64,000 nucleotides of DNA from Rhizobium sp. BK251 (GTDB taxonomy: Bacteria; Pseudomonadota; Alphaproteobacteria; Rhizobiales; Rhizobiaceae). The number at the start of each line of letters is the position of its first letter. Position 1 is the stretch's first letter. The DNA lies in NCBI RefSeq assembly GCF_004345245.1, contig NZ_SLUQ01000003.1:434001-498000 (forward strand). The letters are read 5' to 3'. The notes under the pieces were generated by a model, which did no database searches, was not told the DNA's origin, and saw only the letters and a list, made by a program, of their open reading frames with translations. Shown one piece after another: positions 8,278 through 17,457 of the stretch. A program made the position numbers and the translations under genes.

Positions 8278-10038
8278 CTAATGCAGGACCGATAGAGCCG
8301 GGTCGGTGAAGATGCGTTCTGCGAAATAGATAGCGCCCGGCTTCGTCAGATGCACCCGATCCTGCGACAGGAAGAGGCCGTTCTCGTCGAACACCGGCAT
8401 GGTCGTGCCGTCCCTGCCGATCAGGTGCAGCAGGTCCACAAACTTGCCGCCAGGCGGAAGCGTTGCGCGCTGGAGGTTGTTCTCGTCGAGGATCGGCTGG
8501 AGGATTTTCGATCGCACGCTCGCGCGTTCATCGGGCGGCGTTCGAAGGAAGGGGTTGAGATTGTAGCCGAAATGTTTCGGCCCGATCACGATCAGCTTCT
8601 TCGCGTTCTCCGCGCCGATATCCGCCGTCAACTGGCCCGCACAATTGGAGCCAATATAGACCAGGACAAAGACGTCCGTTTCGCTGAAGAGCTTTGATAG
8701 CGTGGGCGAGACTGGAGATTGTGCCGGGCACACATAGTCGTCGCGGTAGATAAGGTTGTAGTCGCGCTGCCGTCCGGCCTCCTCGATGACATTGACGAAA
8801 TCGCGCCCTGTGCTGTCGCCCATGACGAGCACGTTCTTCTTTCCGTTCTTGGGGAAATCGTCTGTCTTGAAGCGGAAGACGCCGGAATTGTAGGCAATGA
8901 ACATCTCGCGCTCGTCTACTCCATTGAACACGCGACTCGGGAAGCCGTGTGTCAGGTGCGCGCCGAGACCGACCGCGAACATGAGGGCTGCAGCCGTGGC
9001 AAGCCCGGTCGAGAGGAAGCGCATTGGCGTGATGGAGCGATCGCGGAAAGGCGTCTCGACATATTTCCATGTAAGCCAGGAGAGCAGGAAAGTTGCCGCG
9101 ACAAGGCCAAGCATGTCGAGCGGACCAAGCGGATCCAGGCTGTAGGTTCGCGCAAAGGCGAAGAGCGGCTGGTGCCAGAGATAGACGCTGTAGCTGATGA
9201 GCCCAATGCCGACGAGCGGTGACAGCGAAAGGATACGGCAGGTGACAGTACCCTCCCTTGCAAAAAGCAGTACCAACGCCGTGCCGAAGACGGGCGCCAG
9301 CGTATAGAGTGATGGAAAGGGGACGTGGCTGTCATAGACGAATATTGAGAAGCCGATCAGGAGCATGCCGATCGTCGCAAGCACTTCGTTGTATTTCCGC
9401 TCTAGACGGAAGCTTGCAAATGCGCACATCGACCCGACGAGGAGCTCCCAGGCGCGCGAAGTCGTGAGATAGAAATTCGCCTGCGGAAAGAGGCGCCCGC
9501 CGATCTCGCACATGATCAGGCTGGCAACCAGGATCACGCCGATGGCGACGAGAGTGGGCTTGCGCCCCCAACGCCAAAGACCGACCAGGAGCAGCGGAAA
9601 GAGCACGTAGTACTGCTCCTCGACCCCGAGGCTCCACGTATGCAGCAGGGGCTTGAACTCCGCCTCGAGGTCCCAATAGCCACTCGTTTTTGCAAGCAGG
9701 AGATTGTTTGCGAAAAGTATGGTCGCAACAACGCTTTGCCCGAAGTTCTCCATCATGTCGGGCAGCATCCACAGCCATGCGAAGGGGATGCAGGCGAGGA
9801 TCACGACGAAAAGCGCAGGAAGGATACGCCGCGCCCGGCGTTCATAGAAACGGGCCAGCGAGAACCGGCCCTTGTCGAGCTCCGCGATGATGATTCCCGT
9901 TATGAGGAATCCCGAGATGACAAAGAAGATGTCGACGCCGACGAAGCCCCCTGTGAAGATGGGGAAGCCTGCATGCGATAGGACGACAGGCACGACAGCA
10001 ATCGCTCGCAGTCCATCAATCTCGCGACGATGCTCCAT
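8278..10038 (-). CDS. Acyltransferase 3 (OafA/YrhL) family membrane protein with SGNH domain
   Basis: This is a 586-residue polytopic membrane acyltransferase, probably O-acetylating a cell-surface or periplasmic glycan. The N-terminus carries the family signature HRREIDGLRAIAVVPVVLSH, followed by GFVGVDIFFVISGFLI and an FYERRARRILPAL segment. About ten hydrophobic helices span residues 10-360. The C-terminal third is a soluble SGNH hydrolase-like domain with VMGDSTGRD (Ser block) and a terminal DRVHL stretch providing Asp and His. Such two-domain proteins transfer acetyl from the membrane domain to the substrate through the SGNH domain. The gene stands alone and the acceptor cannot be inferred. 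Confidence 0.92.
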   Translation of the reverse strand: MEHRREIDGLRAIAVVPVVLSHAGFPIFTGGFVGVDIFFVISGFLITGIIIAELDKGRFSLARFYERRARRILPALFVVILACIPFAWLWMLPDMMENFGQSVVATILFANNLLLAKTSGYWDLEAEFKPLLHTWSLGVEEQYYVLFPLLLVGLWRWGRKPTLVAIGVILVASLIMCEIGGRLFPQANFYLTTSRAWELLVGSMCAFASFRLERKYNEVLATIGMLLIGFSIFVYDSHVPFPSLYTLAPVFGTALVLLFAREGTVTCRILSLSPLVGIGLISYSVYLWHQPLFAFARTYSLDPLGPLDMLGLVAATFLLSWLTWKYVETPFRDRSITPMRFLSTGLATAAALMFAVGLGAHLTHGFPSRVFNGVDEREMFIAYNSGVFRFKTDDFPKNGKKNVLVMGDSTGRDFVNVIEEAGRQRDYNLIYRDDYVCPAQSPVSPTLSKLFSETDVFVLVYIGSNCAGQLTADIGAENAKKLIVIGPKHFGYNLNPFLRTPPDERASVRSKILQPILDENNLQRATLPPGGKFVDLLHLIGRDGTTMPVFDENGLFLSQDRVHLTKPGAIYFAERIFTDPALSVLH

Positions 10039-10368
10039 AGACCTGCCCCAAAACGCAAACCATGACCCGTACGCGCAACGCCGGCTTCACCGCCATCCGC
10101 GACGGCGTCCCTCGAAGGAAGACAGCCTCTTGTCGCACGCAAGGAATCCGTAACATGGGCATATGCGGCGCATAATATGGACGAATTGCCTAGAGGCTGG
10201 GTTCGGTGGTACCGAAATCGGTAGCGACGGATAACGGCACATCCAGAAAGCGTAGATTCGCGACCGGCGTCTAAGACTTTGGGACAGTTTGCGGAGCCTT
10301 TGATCGCGCCACAACTGATCAATAGCCCCACCCGCTCCCGCATCAGGGCGAGCCTGGAGTTCTGACGG
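10039..10368. other. Intergenic region without a recognisable gene
   Basis: These 330 bases lie between the start of the acyltransferase gene and the stop of the XRE regulator, both on the minus strand. Promoter elements for the acyltransferase must lie here, but I see no convincing dyad, terminator or coding frame with a ribosome-binding site. Confidence 0.5.
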
Positions 10369-11160
10369 TTACCGCGCGATATCTCTCAGGATGCGGGCCG
10401 TTTCATCGTCCGCCGGAAAGAAGGATTCGACGGCAAGTTCGGAGAGCGTGACATCGATCGGTGTTCCGAAGACGGTCGTCGTAGATATGAAGGACAAGAT
10501 CCCGATCTTCGTGTGCAGCCTGAGCGGCACGGCAATGCCGCCGTAGTCCTGTACCGCATGAACAGCCGGGGCGGGCGAGGGATATGCCTGCAGTTCGTTC
10601 AGCAATCCTGCCAGCGTGTCGTCACCGGAAATCCCGATCTGGTGGCGCAATCTGTCGAGCAGATGAGCGCGCCATTCCGCCAGGTTAGCGATGCTTCCTG
10701 CAAGCCCGTTCGGATGAAGGCTGAGCCGCAATACGTTGACGGGTGGAGAAAGCAGTACAGCATCCTCGACCAGTTCAAGCAGCGGTGGTAGTGCCGCGTT
10801 TGCTGCAATGAGCGTCCAGTGCCGGTCGATCGCAAGCGCCGGGAAAGGTTCGTGCCCCTTCAGCACCATGTCGATCGCTTTGCGGGCCGGCCCCAGCGCC
10901 GGGTCGGAAAGCGGTCGTTCGGAGAAGACCGGCGCGAAGCCGGCGGCAAGCAGAAGGCCATTGCGTTCACGCAGGGGCACGTCGAGCCGCTCGGCAAGGT
11001 GCAGCAGCATCTCCCGGCTCGGGGTCGACCGCCCGCTCTCGATGAAGCTCAAATGGCGCTGCGAAATCTCGGCCTCCAGCGCCAGATCGAGCTGGCTCAT
11101 GTGCCGACGCTGGCGCCAGATGCGCAGGTGATCTCCGAGAGAGCGGGCGGGCGCCGTCAT
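10369..11160 (-). CDS. XRE-family transcriptional regulator with MmyB-like ligand-binding domain
   Basis: A 263-residue cytoplasmic DNA-binding protein. Residues 8-65 form a helix-turn-helix of the Cro/CI type (LRIWRQRRHMSQLDLALEAEIS, then HLSFIESGRSTPS). The rest matches the MmyB-like C-terminal domain found in many XRE regulators of actinobacteria and proteobacteria, including the ALAIDRHWTLIAANAA segment. The ATG at 11160 overlaps the stop of the SnoaL-like gene (11157) by 4 nt, so the two genes are co-translated, and the regulator probably controls its own two-gene unit. The ligand is unknown. Confidence 0.9.
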   Translation of the reverse strand: MTAPARSLGDHLRIWRQRRHMSQLDLALEAEISQRHLSFIESGRSTPSREMLLHLAERLDVPLRERNGLLLAAGFAPVFSERPLSDPALGPARKAIDMVLKGHEPFPALAIDRHWTLIAANAALPPLLELVEDAVLLSPPVNVLRLSLHPNGLAGSIANLAEWRAHLLDRLRHQIGISGDDTLAGLLNELQAYPSPAPAVHAVQDYGGIAVPLRLHTKIGILSFISTTTVFGTPIDVTLSELAVESFFPADDETARILRDIAR

Positions 11161-11522
11161 GCAGCATCCGGTAACTGGTCGATGAAGCCGTGGACGGCTT
11201 TCAGCCTCCCGCCTTCGAGTAGGGCGAAATCCGTGCCTTTGATCACCGCCTCGCCGCCGTCCGGGCCGAGCCCCCAGGAAAAGCGCAGATTGTCGCCGAA
11301 GCCGTCGGCCCCGCCGATCAGCGAGAAGCGAAAGTCCGGAAAGCGGTTCTGCACGGCCTGCACCAGGCCGTTGATCTGCTCGTGACCCTCGCCACGCATC
11401 AGCGGGTCGATGTAGGTCGCGTTTTCCGTCCAGCATTCGGCGATAAGGCCGCGGCGGTGCTCGGCATCGGTCTCGTTCCAGATGGCGAGGTAGCGCTTTG
11501 CATTCATGTTGGCGTCGGTCAT
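11157..11522 (-). CDS. SnoaL/NTF2-like small protein
   Basis: A 121-residue alpha+beta-barrel protein of the NTF2/SnoaL-like group; the N-terminal YLAIWNETDAEHRRGLI and ENATYIDPL segments are typical. The start was set at 11522 because AAGGAG (11532-11537) lies 9 nt upstream of that ATG. The other ATG at 11531 would be jammed against the Shine-Dalgarno sequence. The gene overlaps the XRE regulator downstream by 4 nt. SnoaL-like proteins range from enzymes (isomerases, hydrolases) to binding proteins, so no reaction is assigned. Confidence 0.82.
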   Translation of the reverse strand: MTDANMNAKRYLAIWNETDAEHRRGLIAECWTENATYIDPLMRGEGHEQINGLVQAVQNRFPDFRFSLIGGADGFGDNLRFSWGLGPDGGEAVIKGTDFALLEGGRLKAVHGFIDQLPDAA

Positions 11523-11595
11523 CGGGGTCATCTCCTTGCGATCGCCCGGTCGTTCCAGGCAGCGCGATCTTGCGGGAGGCGGAATGTCCGATCAA

Positions 11596-12411
11596 TTACG
11601 CCTGAGGTAATAGAATGCCCGCGACCAATGTCGAGATATAGACATGGATGGGATTTGCCGGATCGGCGAGCAGCTTTATGGCAAAGGCGATGCAGACGAC
11701 GACCAGCAGCGGTTTGATGATCTTCGCGCCGCTGCGCATCGCAAGACGCGAGCCGGCCTGCGCACCCAGGAATTGGCCAACACCCATGAGGAGACCAATC
11801 TTCCAGAGCGTCGCTCCATAGGATGTGAAGACGATCAGAGCTCCGATGTTCGAGCCGAGATTCAGAAGCTTGGTATGCGCGGTGGCCTTGAGCAATCCGA
11901 AGCCCGCCAGCGTGACAAAGGACAGCATGAGGAAAGAGCCGGTCCCGGGACCGAAGACGCCATCGTAGAAGCCGATCAGGGGTACCACAGTCAGCCCGAA
12001 GAGGAAGGGCGACATGCGGCGATGCCGGTCAAGATCATCGAGGTTCGGCTTGAAGGCGAAGTAGAGCGCGATGACGATCAGCAGGACGGGCATGACGATG
12101 CGGAGCAGTTCGCCCGGCACGATCGTCGCGAGCGCCGCCCCGAGGCAGCCGCCGACCGCCGCCATCAGCGCCATGGGCAGTTGCTCCTTCAACCGGACAT
12201 GGCCCTTGCGCGCGTAGGCGATCGTCGCCGAGGCTGACCCGAAGACAGACTGAACCTTGTTCGTGCCGAGCGTCTGCAGCGGTGGAATGCCTACGATAAG
12301 CATCGACGGAACCGTGATGAGGCCGCCGCCGCCGGCGATGGAATCGACGAAGCCAGCGAAGAAAGCGGCGGCGAAAAGCAGGAGTAGCAAGTGGAATGCG
12401 AGGTCTGGCAA
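11596..12411 (-). CDS. TSUP-family membrane permease (TauE/SafE, DUF81)
   Basis: An inner-membrane transporter of the TSUP family, whose members export sulfite, sulfoacetate or other small anions. The protein has about eight hydrophobic helices, the N-terminal FVDSIAGGGGLITVPSML signature and its repeat-like counterpart FGPGTGSFLMLSFVTL. The frame is open to an ATG at 12564, but similarity to the family begins at PDLAFHLLLLLFAA, so I place the start at the TTG at 12411 (271 residues). No good Shine-Dalgarno sequence supports either start. It is divergent from cobE; a functional link with cobalamin is not shown. Confidence 0.85.
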   Translation of the reverse strand: MPDLAFHLLLLLFAAAFFAGFVDSIAGGGGLITVPSMLIVGIPPLQTLGTNKVQSVFGSASATIAYARKGHVRLKEQLPMALMAAVGGCLGAALATIVPGELLRIVMPVLLIVIALYFAFKPNLDDLDRHRRMSPFLFGLTVVPLIGFYDGVFGPGTGSFLMLSFVTLAGFGLLKATAHTKLLNLGSNIGALIVFTSYGATLWKIGLLMGVGQFLGAQAGSRLAMRSGAKIIKPLLVVVCIAFAIKLLADPANPIHVYISTLVAGILLPQA

Positions 12412-12567
12412 GGGAGGAACTCGAGAGATGGGACTTGATATATCGCGAGCCTTCTTGCATTCCGGCTTCGCCAAGGCAATCGTCTCCGCTGCATGTGCGG
12501 CAAATTTGATAGCCGCAAGCACATTGATGGAACCGCTTACGATCAAAGAAAGCCCGAATTGCACACG

Positions 12568-13017
12568 ATGAAGGAATTAGCGTCTGCAAGTGTGGCCACC
12601 CAGAAGAGCCGCCCGGGCAGGTTTGTGCTCGGCATGGGCTGCGAGCGCGGCACGCAGCCCGACGAGGCACTCCTCCTCGTCCGGCAGGCCATGAGACTGG
12701 CAAGCATCGACGCGCATGACATTGCGGCTTTGGCTTCGATCGACAGTCGATTGAACGAGCCGGCAGTGCGTGCGATCGCGGATCTCTTCGGCGTTTCCCT
12801 CGCCACATTCGACGCGGCAAGGCTGGAGCAGGAGACACCGCGGCTCCTGAATCCCTCGGAGCGTGTCTTTGCCCGGGTGGGCTGTCATGGTGTCGCCGAA
12901 GCGGCCGCTCTTGCCGTCGCCGGGCCGGTTGGCGAACTCGTGCTCGGCAAGATCAAGTCTGCATCGGCAACGGTGGCCATTGCCAGGATTGGCTCGCCGG
13001 ATGTTGCAGAAAAATAG
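12568..13017 (+). CDS. cobE: Cobalamin biosynthesis protein CobE (CbiG C-terminal domain family)
   Basis: A 149-residue protein related to the C-terminal domain of CbiG. In the aerobic pathway CobE is a small hydrogenobyrinic-acid-binding protein of uncertain catalytic role. The family hallmark GMGCERG occurs near residue 28, followed by the ALASIDSRLNEPA stretch and a terminal LVLGKIKS region. The ATG at 12568 was preferred because conserved sequence begins just after it; the frame is open further upstream to 12493. It is separated from the cobABCD genes by a nucleoside hydrolase. Confidence 0.88.
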   Translation: MKELASASVATQKSRPGRFVLGMGCERGTQPDEALLLVRQAMRLASIDAHDIAALASIDSRLNEPAVRAIADLFGVSLATFDAARLEQETPRLLNPSERVFARVGCHGVAEAAALAVAGPVGELVLGKIKSASATVAIARIGSPDVAEK

Positions 13018-13094
13018 CCGAAGTTTATGGTGGGCCGCTTCGGCACCGGCCCCGCCTGGGGTCAATCGGTCGATAGGATCATCAAGGAATTATC

Positions 13095-14045
13095 ATGCAT
13101 AAAGTCATTTACGACACGGATCCCGGCGTCGACGATGCCATGGCGCTTCTCTTCCTGCACCGGCATTCGGAGATCGACCTCCTCGGCATCACCACCGTGT
13201 TCGGAAACGCCTCTGTCGAGACAACAACGCGCAATGCACTGTTTCTCAAGCGCGAATGGGACATAGCGGCACCGGTTGCAAAGGGTGCAGGCGTCACCAT
13301 CGACCCTTCGCGTCCGGATCGCCCTTGGCCCACCGTCGTTCACGGCCACAATGGCCTGGGAGACATCGATGTCCCCGAAACAATCGACCTGCCGCTCGAT
13401 TCGCGGCCGGCGCATCAGTTCATCATCGACACGGTACGCGCGAACCCGGGCGAGGTGACGCTTGTAGCCGTCGGTCGAATGACCAATCTGGCGTTGGCCC
13501 TTCGCCATGATCCCGAGATCGCCTCCCTCGTGAAGGGCGTCATCATCATGGGCGGCAATTTCTATGTGCCGGGCAATGTTTCGCCGGTGGCGGAGGCGAA
13601 CATCCATGGCGACCCCGAAGCGGCCGACATCGTACTAACAGCACCCTGGAAGGTCGTGGTGGTCGGGCTCGATGTCACGGCGGTCACGGTCATGACCCGC
13701 AGCTATCTTGCCGAAATGGCCGCTGCGGGCGATGCGCCGGTCAAGCTGCTCGATCGGCTTTCGCAGTCCTATATCGACTTCTATGGCCATATCATCGACG
13801 AGGCCATGATGGTCCACGACAGCTGCGCCTGCGTATACCTAGTGGCGCCGGAGCTCTTCGAGACGCGGTCGGGCGCAGTGCGCGTGGTCTGCGGCGGCAT
13901 CGCCGACGGCCAGACCATCCTGAAGCCGGACGGCCGCCGATTTCCGCCCGGCGATTGGGACGGCTATCCGAGCCAGATCGTCTGCACGGGGATACAGTCG
14001 GTCAAGGTGCTGGATCTCATTCGCTCGACGCTGCTTTCGGCCTGA
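13095..14045 (+). CDS. Nucleoside hydrolase (inosine-uridine preferring family)
   Basis: A 316-residue N-ribohydrolase that cleaves nucleosides to base and ribose for salvage. The calcium-binding signature DTDPGVDDAMAL is at residues 7-18, and the Ca-ligand region near the C-terminus includes MVHDSCACVYLVAPELF with the family His. AAGGA precedes the ATG by about 7 nt. It lies between cobE and cobA on the same strand but shows no metabolic link with cobalamin. Substrate preference cannot be predicted with confidence. Confidence 0.92.
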   Translation: MHKVIYDTDPGVDDAMALLFLHRHSEIDLLGITTVFGNASVETTTRNALFLKREWDIAAPVAKGAGVTIDPSRPDRPWPTVVHGHNGLGDIDVPETIDLPLDSRPAHQFIIDTVRANPGEVTLVAVGRMTNLALALRHDPEIASLVKGVIIMGGNFYVPGNVSPVAEANIHGDPEAADIVLTAPWKVVVVGLDVTAVTVMTRSYLAEMAAAGDAPVKLLDRLSQSYIDFYGHIIDEAMMVHDSCACVYLVAPELFETRSGAVRVVCGGIADGQTILKPDGRRFPPGDWDGYPSQIVCTGIQSVKVLDLIRSTLLSA

Positions 14046-14312
14046 TGGATGGATCCACGACGCGGCCGTTGCTGCCGCGTCGCCCCGTTCATGGCTGTAT
14101 GTTCGAATAAAAACAATTTATTATGTAAAATACTTAAATAAATAAACTCACTCTCTCGACATGTTGCTTTGCCTTTGATTGACAACCTCCGGCACTGTCG
14201 CGTGCAAGAAACGATCCTTCGCGGATATGCGGGTTTCGGCCCGCGAGCGCCACTATCATCAAGGAGGCTTCCAAGATTGCAATTTACCCCGCCCGGGCAT
14301 AGGACAAGAGGG
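14046..14312 (+). promoter_or_regulatory. AT-rich leader/promoter region of the cobABCD operon
   Basis: The stretch from about 14104 to 14155 is much richer in A+T than its surroundings, with repeated TAAATAAATAAA-like sequence, and a TTGACA hexamer occurs at 14179-14184. It is the most likely promoter region for the cobA operon. No B12 box or other riboswitch segment is visible, unlike the cobP operon. The cobA frame is open upstream to 14169, but the ATG at 14313 is the better start. Confidence 0.35.
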
Positions 14313-15155
14313 ATGAACACTACTGCATTCTCGAACCTGCCGGTGCTGGAGCCGGGCAATGTCTGGCTCGTCGGGGCCGGTCCGGGTGATCCGGGCCTGT
14401 TGACGCTGCTCGCCGCCAAGGGCCTCGCCGAGGCGGACATCGTCGTCTATGACGCATTGGTCAACGAGGACTGCCTCAAGCTCGCCCGACAGGACGCCGC
14501 GCTCGAATATGCCGGAAAGCGTGGCGGCAAGCCGTCGGCGAAGCAGCGCGACATCTCCCTTCGCCTTGTCGAGCTTGCTCGGGCAGGGCAGCGCGTACTG
14601 CGGCTGAAGGGTGGCGATCCCTTCGTCTTCGGACGGGGCGGAGAAGAGGCGCTGACGCTTGTCGAATACAACATTCCGTTCCGCATCGTGCCCGGCATTA
14701 CGGCCGGCATCGGCGGTCTTGCCTATGCCGGCATCCCCGTCACCCATCGGGACATCAACCATGCCGTGACGTTTCTGACGGGCCACGATTCCTCGGGCGT
14801 CGTGCCGGATGCGATCAACTGGGAGGCGATCGGGAAGGGCTCACCTGTCATCGTCATGTATATGGCAATGAAGCATATCGCGCAGATCAGCACGAAGCTG
14901 ATTGCTTCCGGACGTTCGCCTCACGAGCCTGTCGCTTTCGTCTCCAACGCGGCGACCGACGGGCAGAAGGTGCTCGAAACGACCCTCGGCGAGGCGGCCG
15001 CCGCCGTCGCGGAATCGCGCTTCGAGCCCCCGGCGATCGTCGTCGTGGGCGAGGTCATCAGGCTGCGGCCGTCTCTCGACTGGCTGGGTGCATTGGCCGG
15101 GCGGAGACTGCAGCCGGACCCGTTCGCCCGGAAGGCAAACAAGGTAACGGCATGA
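14313..15155 (+). CDS. cobA: Uroporphyrinogen-III C-methyltransferase (SUMT)
   Basis: CobA methylates uroporphyrinogen III at C-2 and C-7 with S-adenosylmethionine to give precorrin-2, the entry into the corrin branch. The 280-residue single-domain protein carries GNVWLVGAGPGDPGLLT near the N-terminus (SAM-dependent tetrapyrrole methylase signature 1), the LRLKGGDPFVFGRGGEE motif, and the PVTHR segment that follows. The ATG at 14313 has AAGAGGG just upstream. The stop overlaps cobB by 4 nt. Confidence 0.95.
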   Translation: MNTTAFSNLPVLEPGNVWLVGAGPGDPGLLTLLAAKGLAEADIVVYDALVNEDCLKLARQDAALEYAGKRGGKPSAKQRDISLRLVELARAGQRVLRLKGGDPFVFGRGGEEALTLVEYNIPFRIVPGITAGIGGLAYAGIPVTHRDINHAVTFLTGHDSSGVVPDAINWEAIGKGSPVIVMYMAMKHIAQISTKLIASGRSPHEPVAFVSNAATDGQKVLETTLGEAAAAVAESRFEPPAIVVVGEVIRLRPSLDWLGALAGRRLQPDPFARKANKVTA

Positions 15156-16459
15156 GCGGCCTGCTGATAGCTGCACCGTCCTCCGGGTCGGGCAAGACGA
15201 CCGTGACGCTCGGACTGCTCAGGGCACTGCGCGACCGGGATATTGCCGTCGCTCCCGGCAAGGCTGGCCCTGATTACATCGATCCGGCCTTTCATGCTGC
15301 CGCAAGTGGCGTTCCGTGCCTGAATTTCGATGCCTGGGGGATGCGTCCGGAGCTCATTTCCGCAAACGCCGCCCTTCACCGGATGGGAGACCGGATGCTT
15401 GTCGTCGAGGCCATGATGGGCCTTTACGACGGTGCCGCCGACGGCACCGGGTCACCGGCGGATCTTGCCGCCATGCTGGGGCTCTCGGTGGTGTTTGTCG
15501 TCGACGCCTCGCGCATGTCGCATTCGATCGCCGCGCTTGTCAGCGGCTATGCCAATTTCCGCGCGGACGTCCGTATCGCCGGCGTCATCCTCAACAAGGT
15601 GGGCAGTGCGCGCCACGAGACCATGTTGCGCGGGGCACTCGAGCGCATCCGCATGCCCGTCGTCGCCGTCCTGCGTGCCGACGAGAGCCTGGAGGTGCCG
15701 GAGCGGCATCTTGGCCTGGTGCAGGCCGGCGAGCACGCGGCGCTCGAGGATTTCATCAACCGCGCCGCGTCCGCCGTCTCGCGAGAGTGGAATCTAGACA
15801 TCCTGCAGCGAGCGGCGCAGCAGGGTCTGAACAGGCCGTCTGACGCCAATATCGGCCGGCTGCCCCCGCTTGGCGGCCACATCGCGGTCGCTCGCGATAT
15901 CGCCTTTGCCTTCTGTTACGACCACATGCTCCTCGGCTGGCGTCGCCGCGGCGCCGAGATATCCTTCTTTTCGCCGCTGAGCGACGAAGGTCCCGCTGCA
16001 AGCGCGGACGCCGTCTATCTGCCCGGCGGATATCCGGAGCTCCATGCGGGCAGGATTGCCGACGCAGGCAACTTCCGGCGCGCCATGGCTGCCGCAGTCG
16101 AACGCGGAGCGCGCATTTATGGCGAATGCGGCGGCTATATGGTTCTGGGCGAGGGGTTGGTGGATGCCGATGGCGAGCGACACAGGATGCTTGGGCTCCT
16201 GCCGGTGGTCACGAGCTATGAACGGCGCAAGCGCCACCTCGGTTATCGCCGTATCACTCCACTTGACGCCTCCTTCTTCGACCAGCCGATGACGGCGCAT
16301 GAATTTCACTATTCGACCGTCGTCTCTGAAGCCGGTGTGGAGCGGCTGTTCCAGGTCACGGATGCGCTCGGCAACGATCTTGGAGAGGCGGGCTTGCGGC
16401 GAGGGAAGGTGGCTGGCTCCTACATGCACCTCATCGATATCTCCTCGGAGGCAGCATGA
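15152..16459 (+). CDS. cobB: Hydrogenobyrinic acid a,c-diamide synthase
   Basis: CobB uses glutamine and ATP to amidate the a and c carboxylates of hydrogenobyrinic acid. The 435-residue protein has an N-terminal dethiobiotin-synthetase-like ATP-binding domain with the P-loop APSSGSGKTT at residues 6-15, and a C-terminal class I glutamine amidotransferase domain with the nucleophile in YGECGGYMVLGE (around residue 326) and a late MTAHEFHYS segment. Its start overlaps the cobA stop and its stop overlaps the cobC start, each as ATGA. Confidence 0.95.
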   Translation: MSGLLIAAPSSGSGKTTVTLGLLRALRDRDIAVAPGKAGPDYIDPAFHAAASGVPCLNFDAWGMRPELISANAALHRMGDRMLVVEAMMGLYDGAADGTGSPADLAAMLGLSVVFVVDASRMSHSIAALVSGYANFRADVRIAGVILNKVGSARHETMLRGALERIRMPVVAVLRADESLEVPERHLGLVQAGEHAALEDFINRAASAVSREWNLDILQRAAQQGLNRPSDANIGRLPPLGGHIAVARDIAFAFCYDHMLLGWRRRGAEISFFSPLSDEGPAASADAVYLPGGYPELHAGRIADAGNFRRAMAAAVERGARIYGECGGYMVLGEGLVDADGERHRMLGLLPVVTSYERRKRHLGYRRITPLDASFFDQPMTAHEFHYSTVVSEAGVERLFQVTDALGNDLGEAGLRRGKVAGSYMHLIDISSEAA

Positions 16460-17457
16460 GTCCGGCGATCGTGCATGGCGGCGGAATCACTGCCGCGGCG
16501 CGTCTCTACGGCGGAACGCCGGGCGAATGGCTCGACCTTTCGACAGGCATCAATCCGAACCCCGTCGCGTTGCCTGAGATAGCCATGTCGGCATGGCACA
16601 GGCTGCCGGACGCCTACCTTGCGGAGGCCGCACGCGAGGCGGCACGCACCTACTATCGAAGCGTCGAGCGTCAGCCACTGCCGGTTCCGGGAACCCAGTC
16701 CGTCATTCAGCTCCTACCGCGGCTTGTCGAGCCCGACAGGCGCGTCGCGATCCTTTCGCCGACCTATGGTGAATATTCACGAGCCTTCCAGGCCGCGGGC
16801 TTTACCGTCGATCATGTTGACGACCTCTCTGCCGTGGGGCCGAGCCACGGGCTCGTCGTCGCCGTCAACCCCAACAATCCCGATGGCCGCATCCTTTCCA
16901 GAGAGAGGCTTGAGCACCTGCATGCCGAGCTTGTCGCGCGCAACGGACTGCTGCTTGTTGACGAGGCGTTTGCCGATGCCGAGCCGGATCGCAGCCTTGC
17001 GCCTTTCGCTTCGCGGATGCCGAATCTGGTCATCTTCCGCTCCTTCGGCAAGTTCTTCGGCCTTGCCGGTTTGCGGCTCGGCTTCGTCATCGCAAGGCCG
17101 GACATTCTCCAGCGCCTCGAGGAGTGGCTTGGTCCCTGGGCGGTTTCCGGTCCCGCGCTTTCGCTTGCGGCTTCGTTGCTCGCTGGGGATACGGTCGAAC
17201 TGCGCGAACGCATTCTTCAGCGCCGCGCCGCTCTTGCCGCTGTCCTAGAGAGAGCAGGGCTCAGAGTTGCAGGCGGCACGGCACTTTTTGCTCTCGTCGA
17301 AGACCGACGGGCGGGAGCGATTCATGAACATCTGTGCCGGCACCACATCCTCGTCCGCAAGTTCGACTATGCGCCGAATTGGCTGCGCTTTGGCCTTGCG
17401 CCGGGCGGCGAATCGGACCGACGACTGGCCGACGCACTAGCAGCTCCTGGCAGATGA
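16456..17457 (+). CDS. cobC: L-threonine-O-3-phosphate decarboxylase (CobC, PLP-dependent)
   Basis: This fold-type I PLP enzyme makes (R)-1-amino-2-propanol O-2-phosphate, the linker between corrin ring and nucleotide loop. The 333-residue protein has the HGGGITAAARLYGG N-terminus typical of CobC, the NPNNPDGR substrate/PLP segment near residue 138, the VDEAF aspartate motif, and the Schiff-base lysine in RSFGKFFGLAGLRLG (Lys near residue 199). It overlaps cobB upstream and cobD downstream by 4 nt each. Confidence 0.94.
   Translation: MSPAIVHGGGITAAARLYGGTPGEWLDLSTGINPNPVALPEIAMSAWHRLPDAYLAEAAREAARTYYRSVERQPLPVPGTQSVIQLLPRLVEPDRRVAILSPTYGEYSRAFQAAGFTVDHVDDLSAVGPSHGLVVAVNPNNPDGRILSRERLEHLHAELVARNGLLLVDEAFADAEPDRSLAPFASRMPNLVIFRSFGKFFGLAGLRLGFVIARPDILQRLEEWLGPWAVSGPALSLAASLLAGDTVELRERILQRRAALAAVLERAGLRVAGGTALFALVEDRRAGAIHEHLCRHHILVRKFDYAPNWLRFGLAPGGESDRRLADALAAPGR

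Noticed and set aside
12412..12567. Riboswitch or promoter element between the TSUP gene and cobE
   Set aside because: No conserved riboswitch segment is present, and nothing beyond a short divergent spacer is visible.
14046..14312. Second cobalamin riboswitch upstream of cobA
   Set aside because: No B12 box, GCCACTGG or GGGAAGGC segment could be found; only an AT-rich promoter-like stretch.
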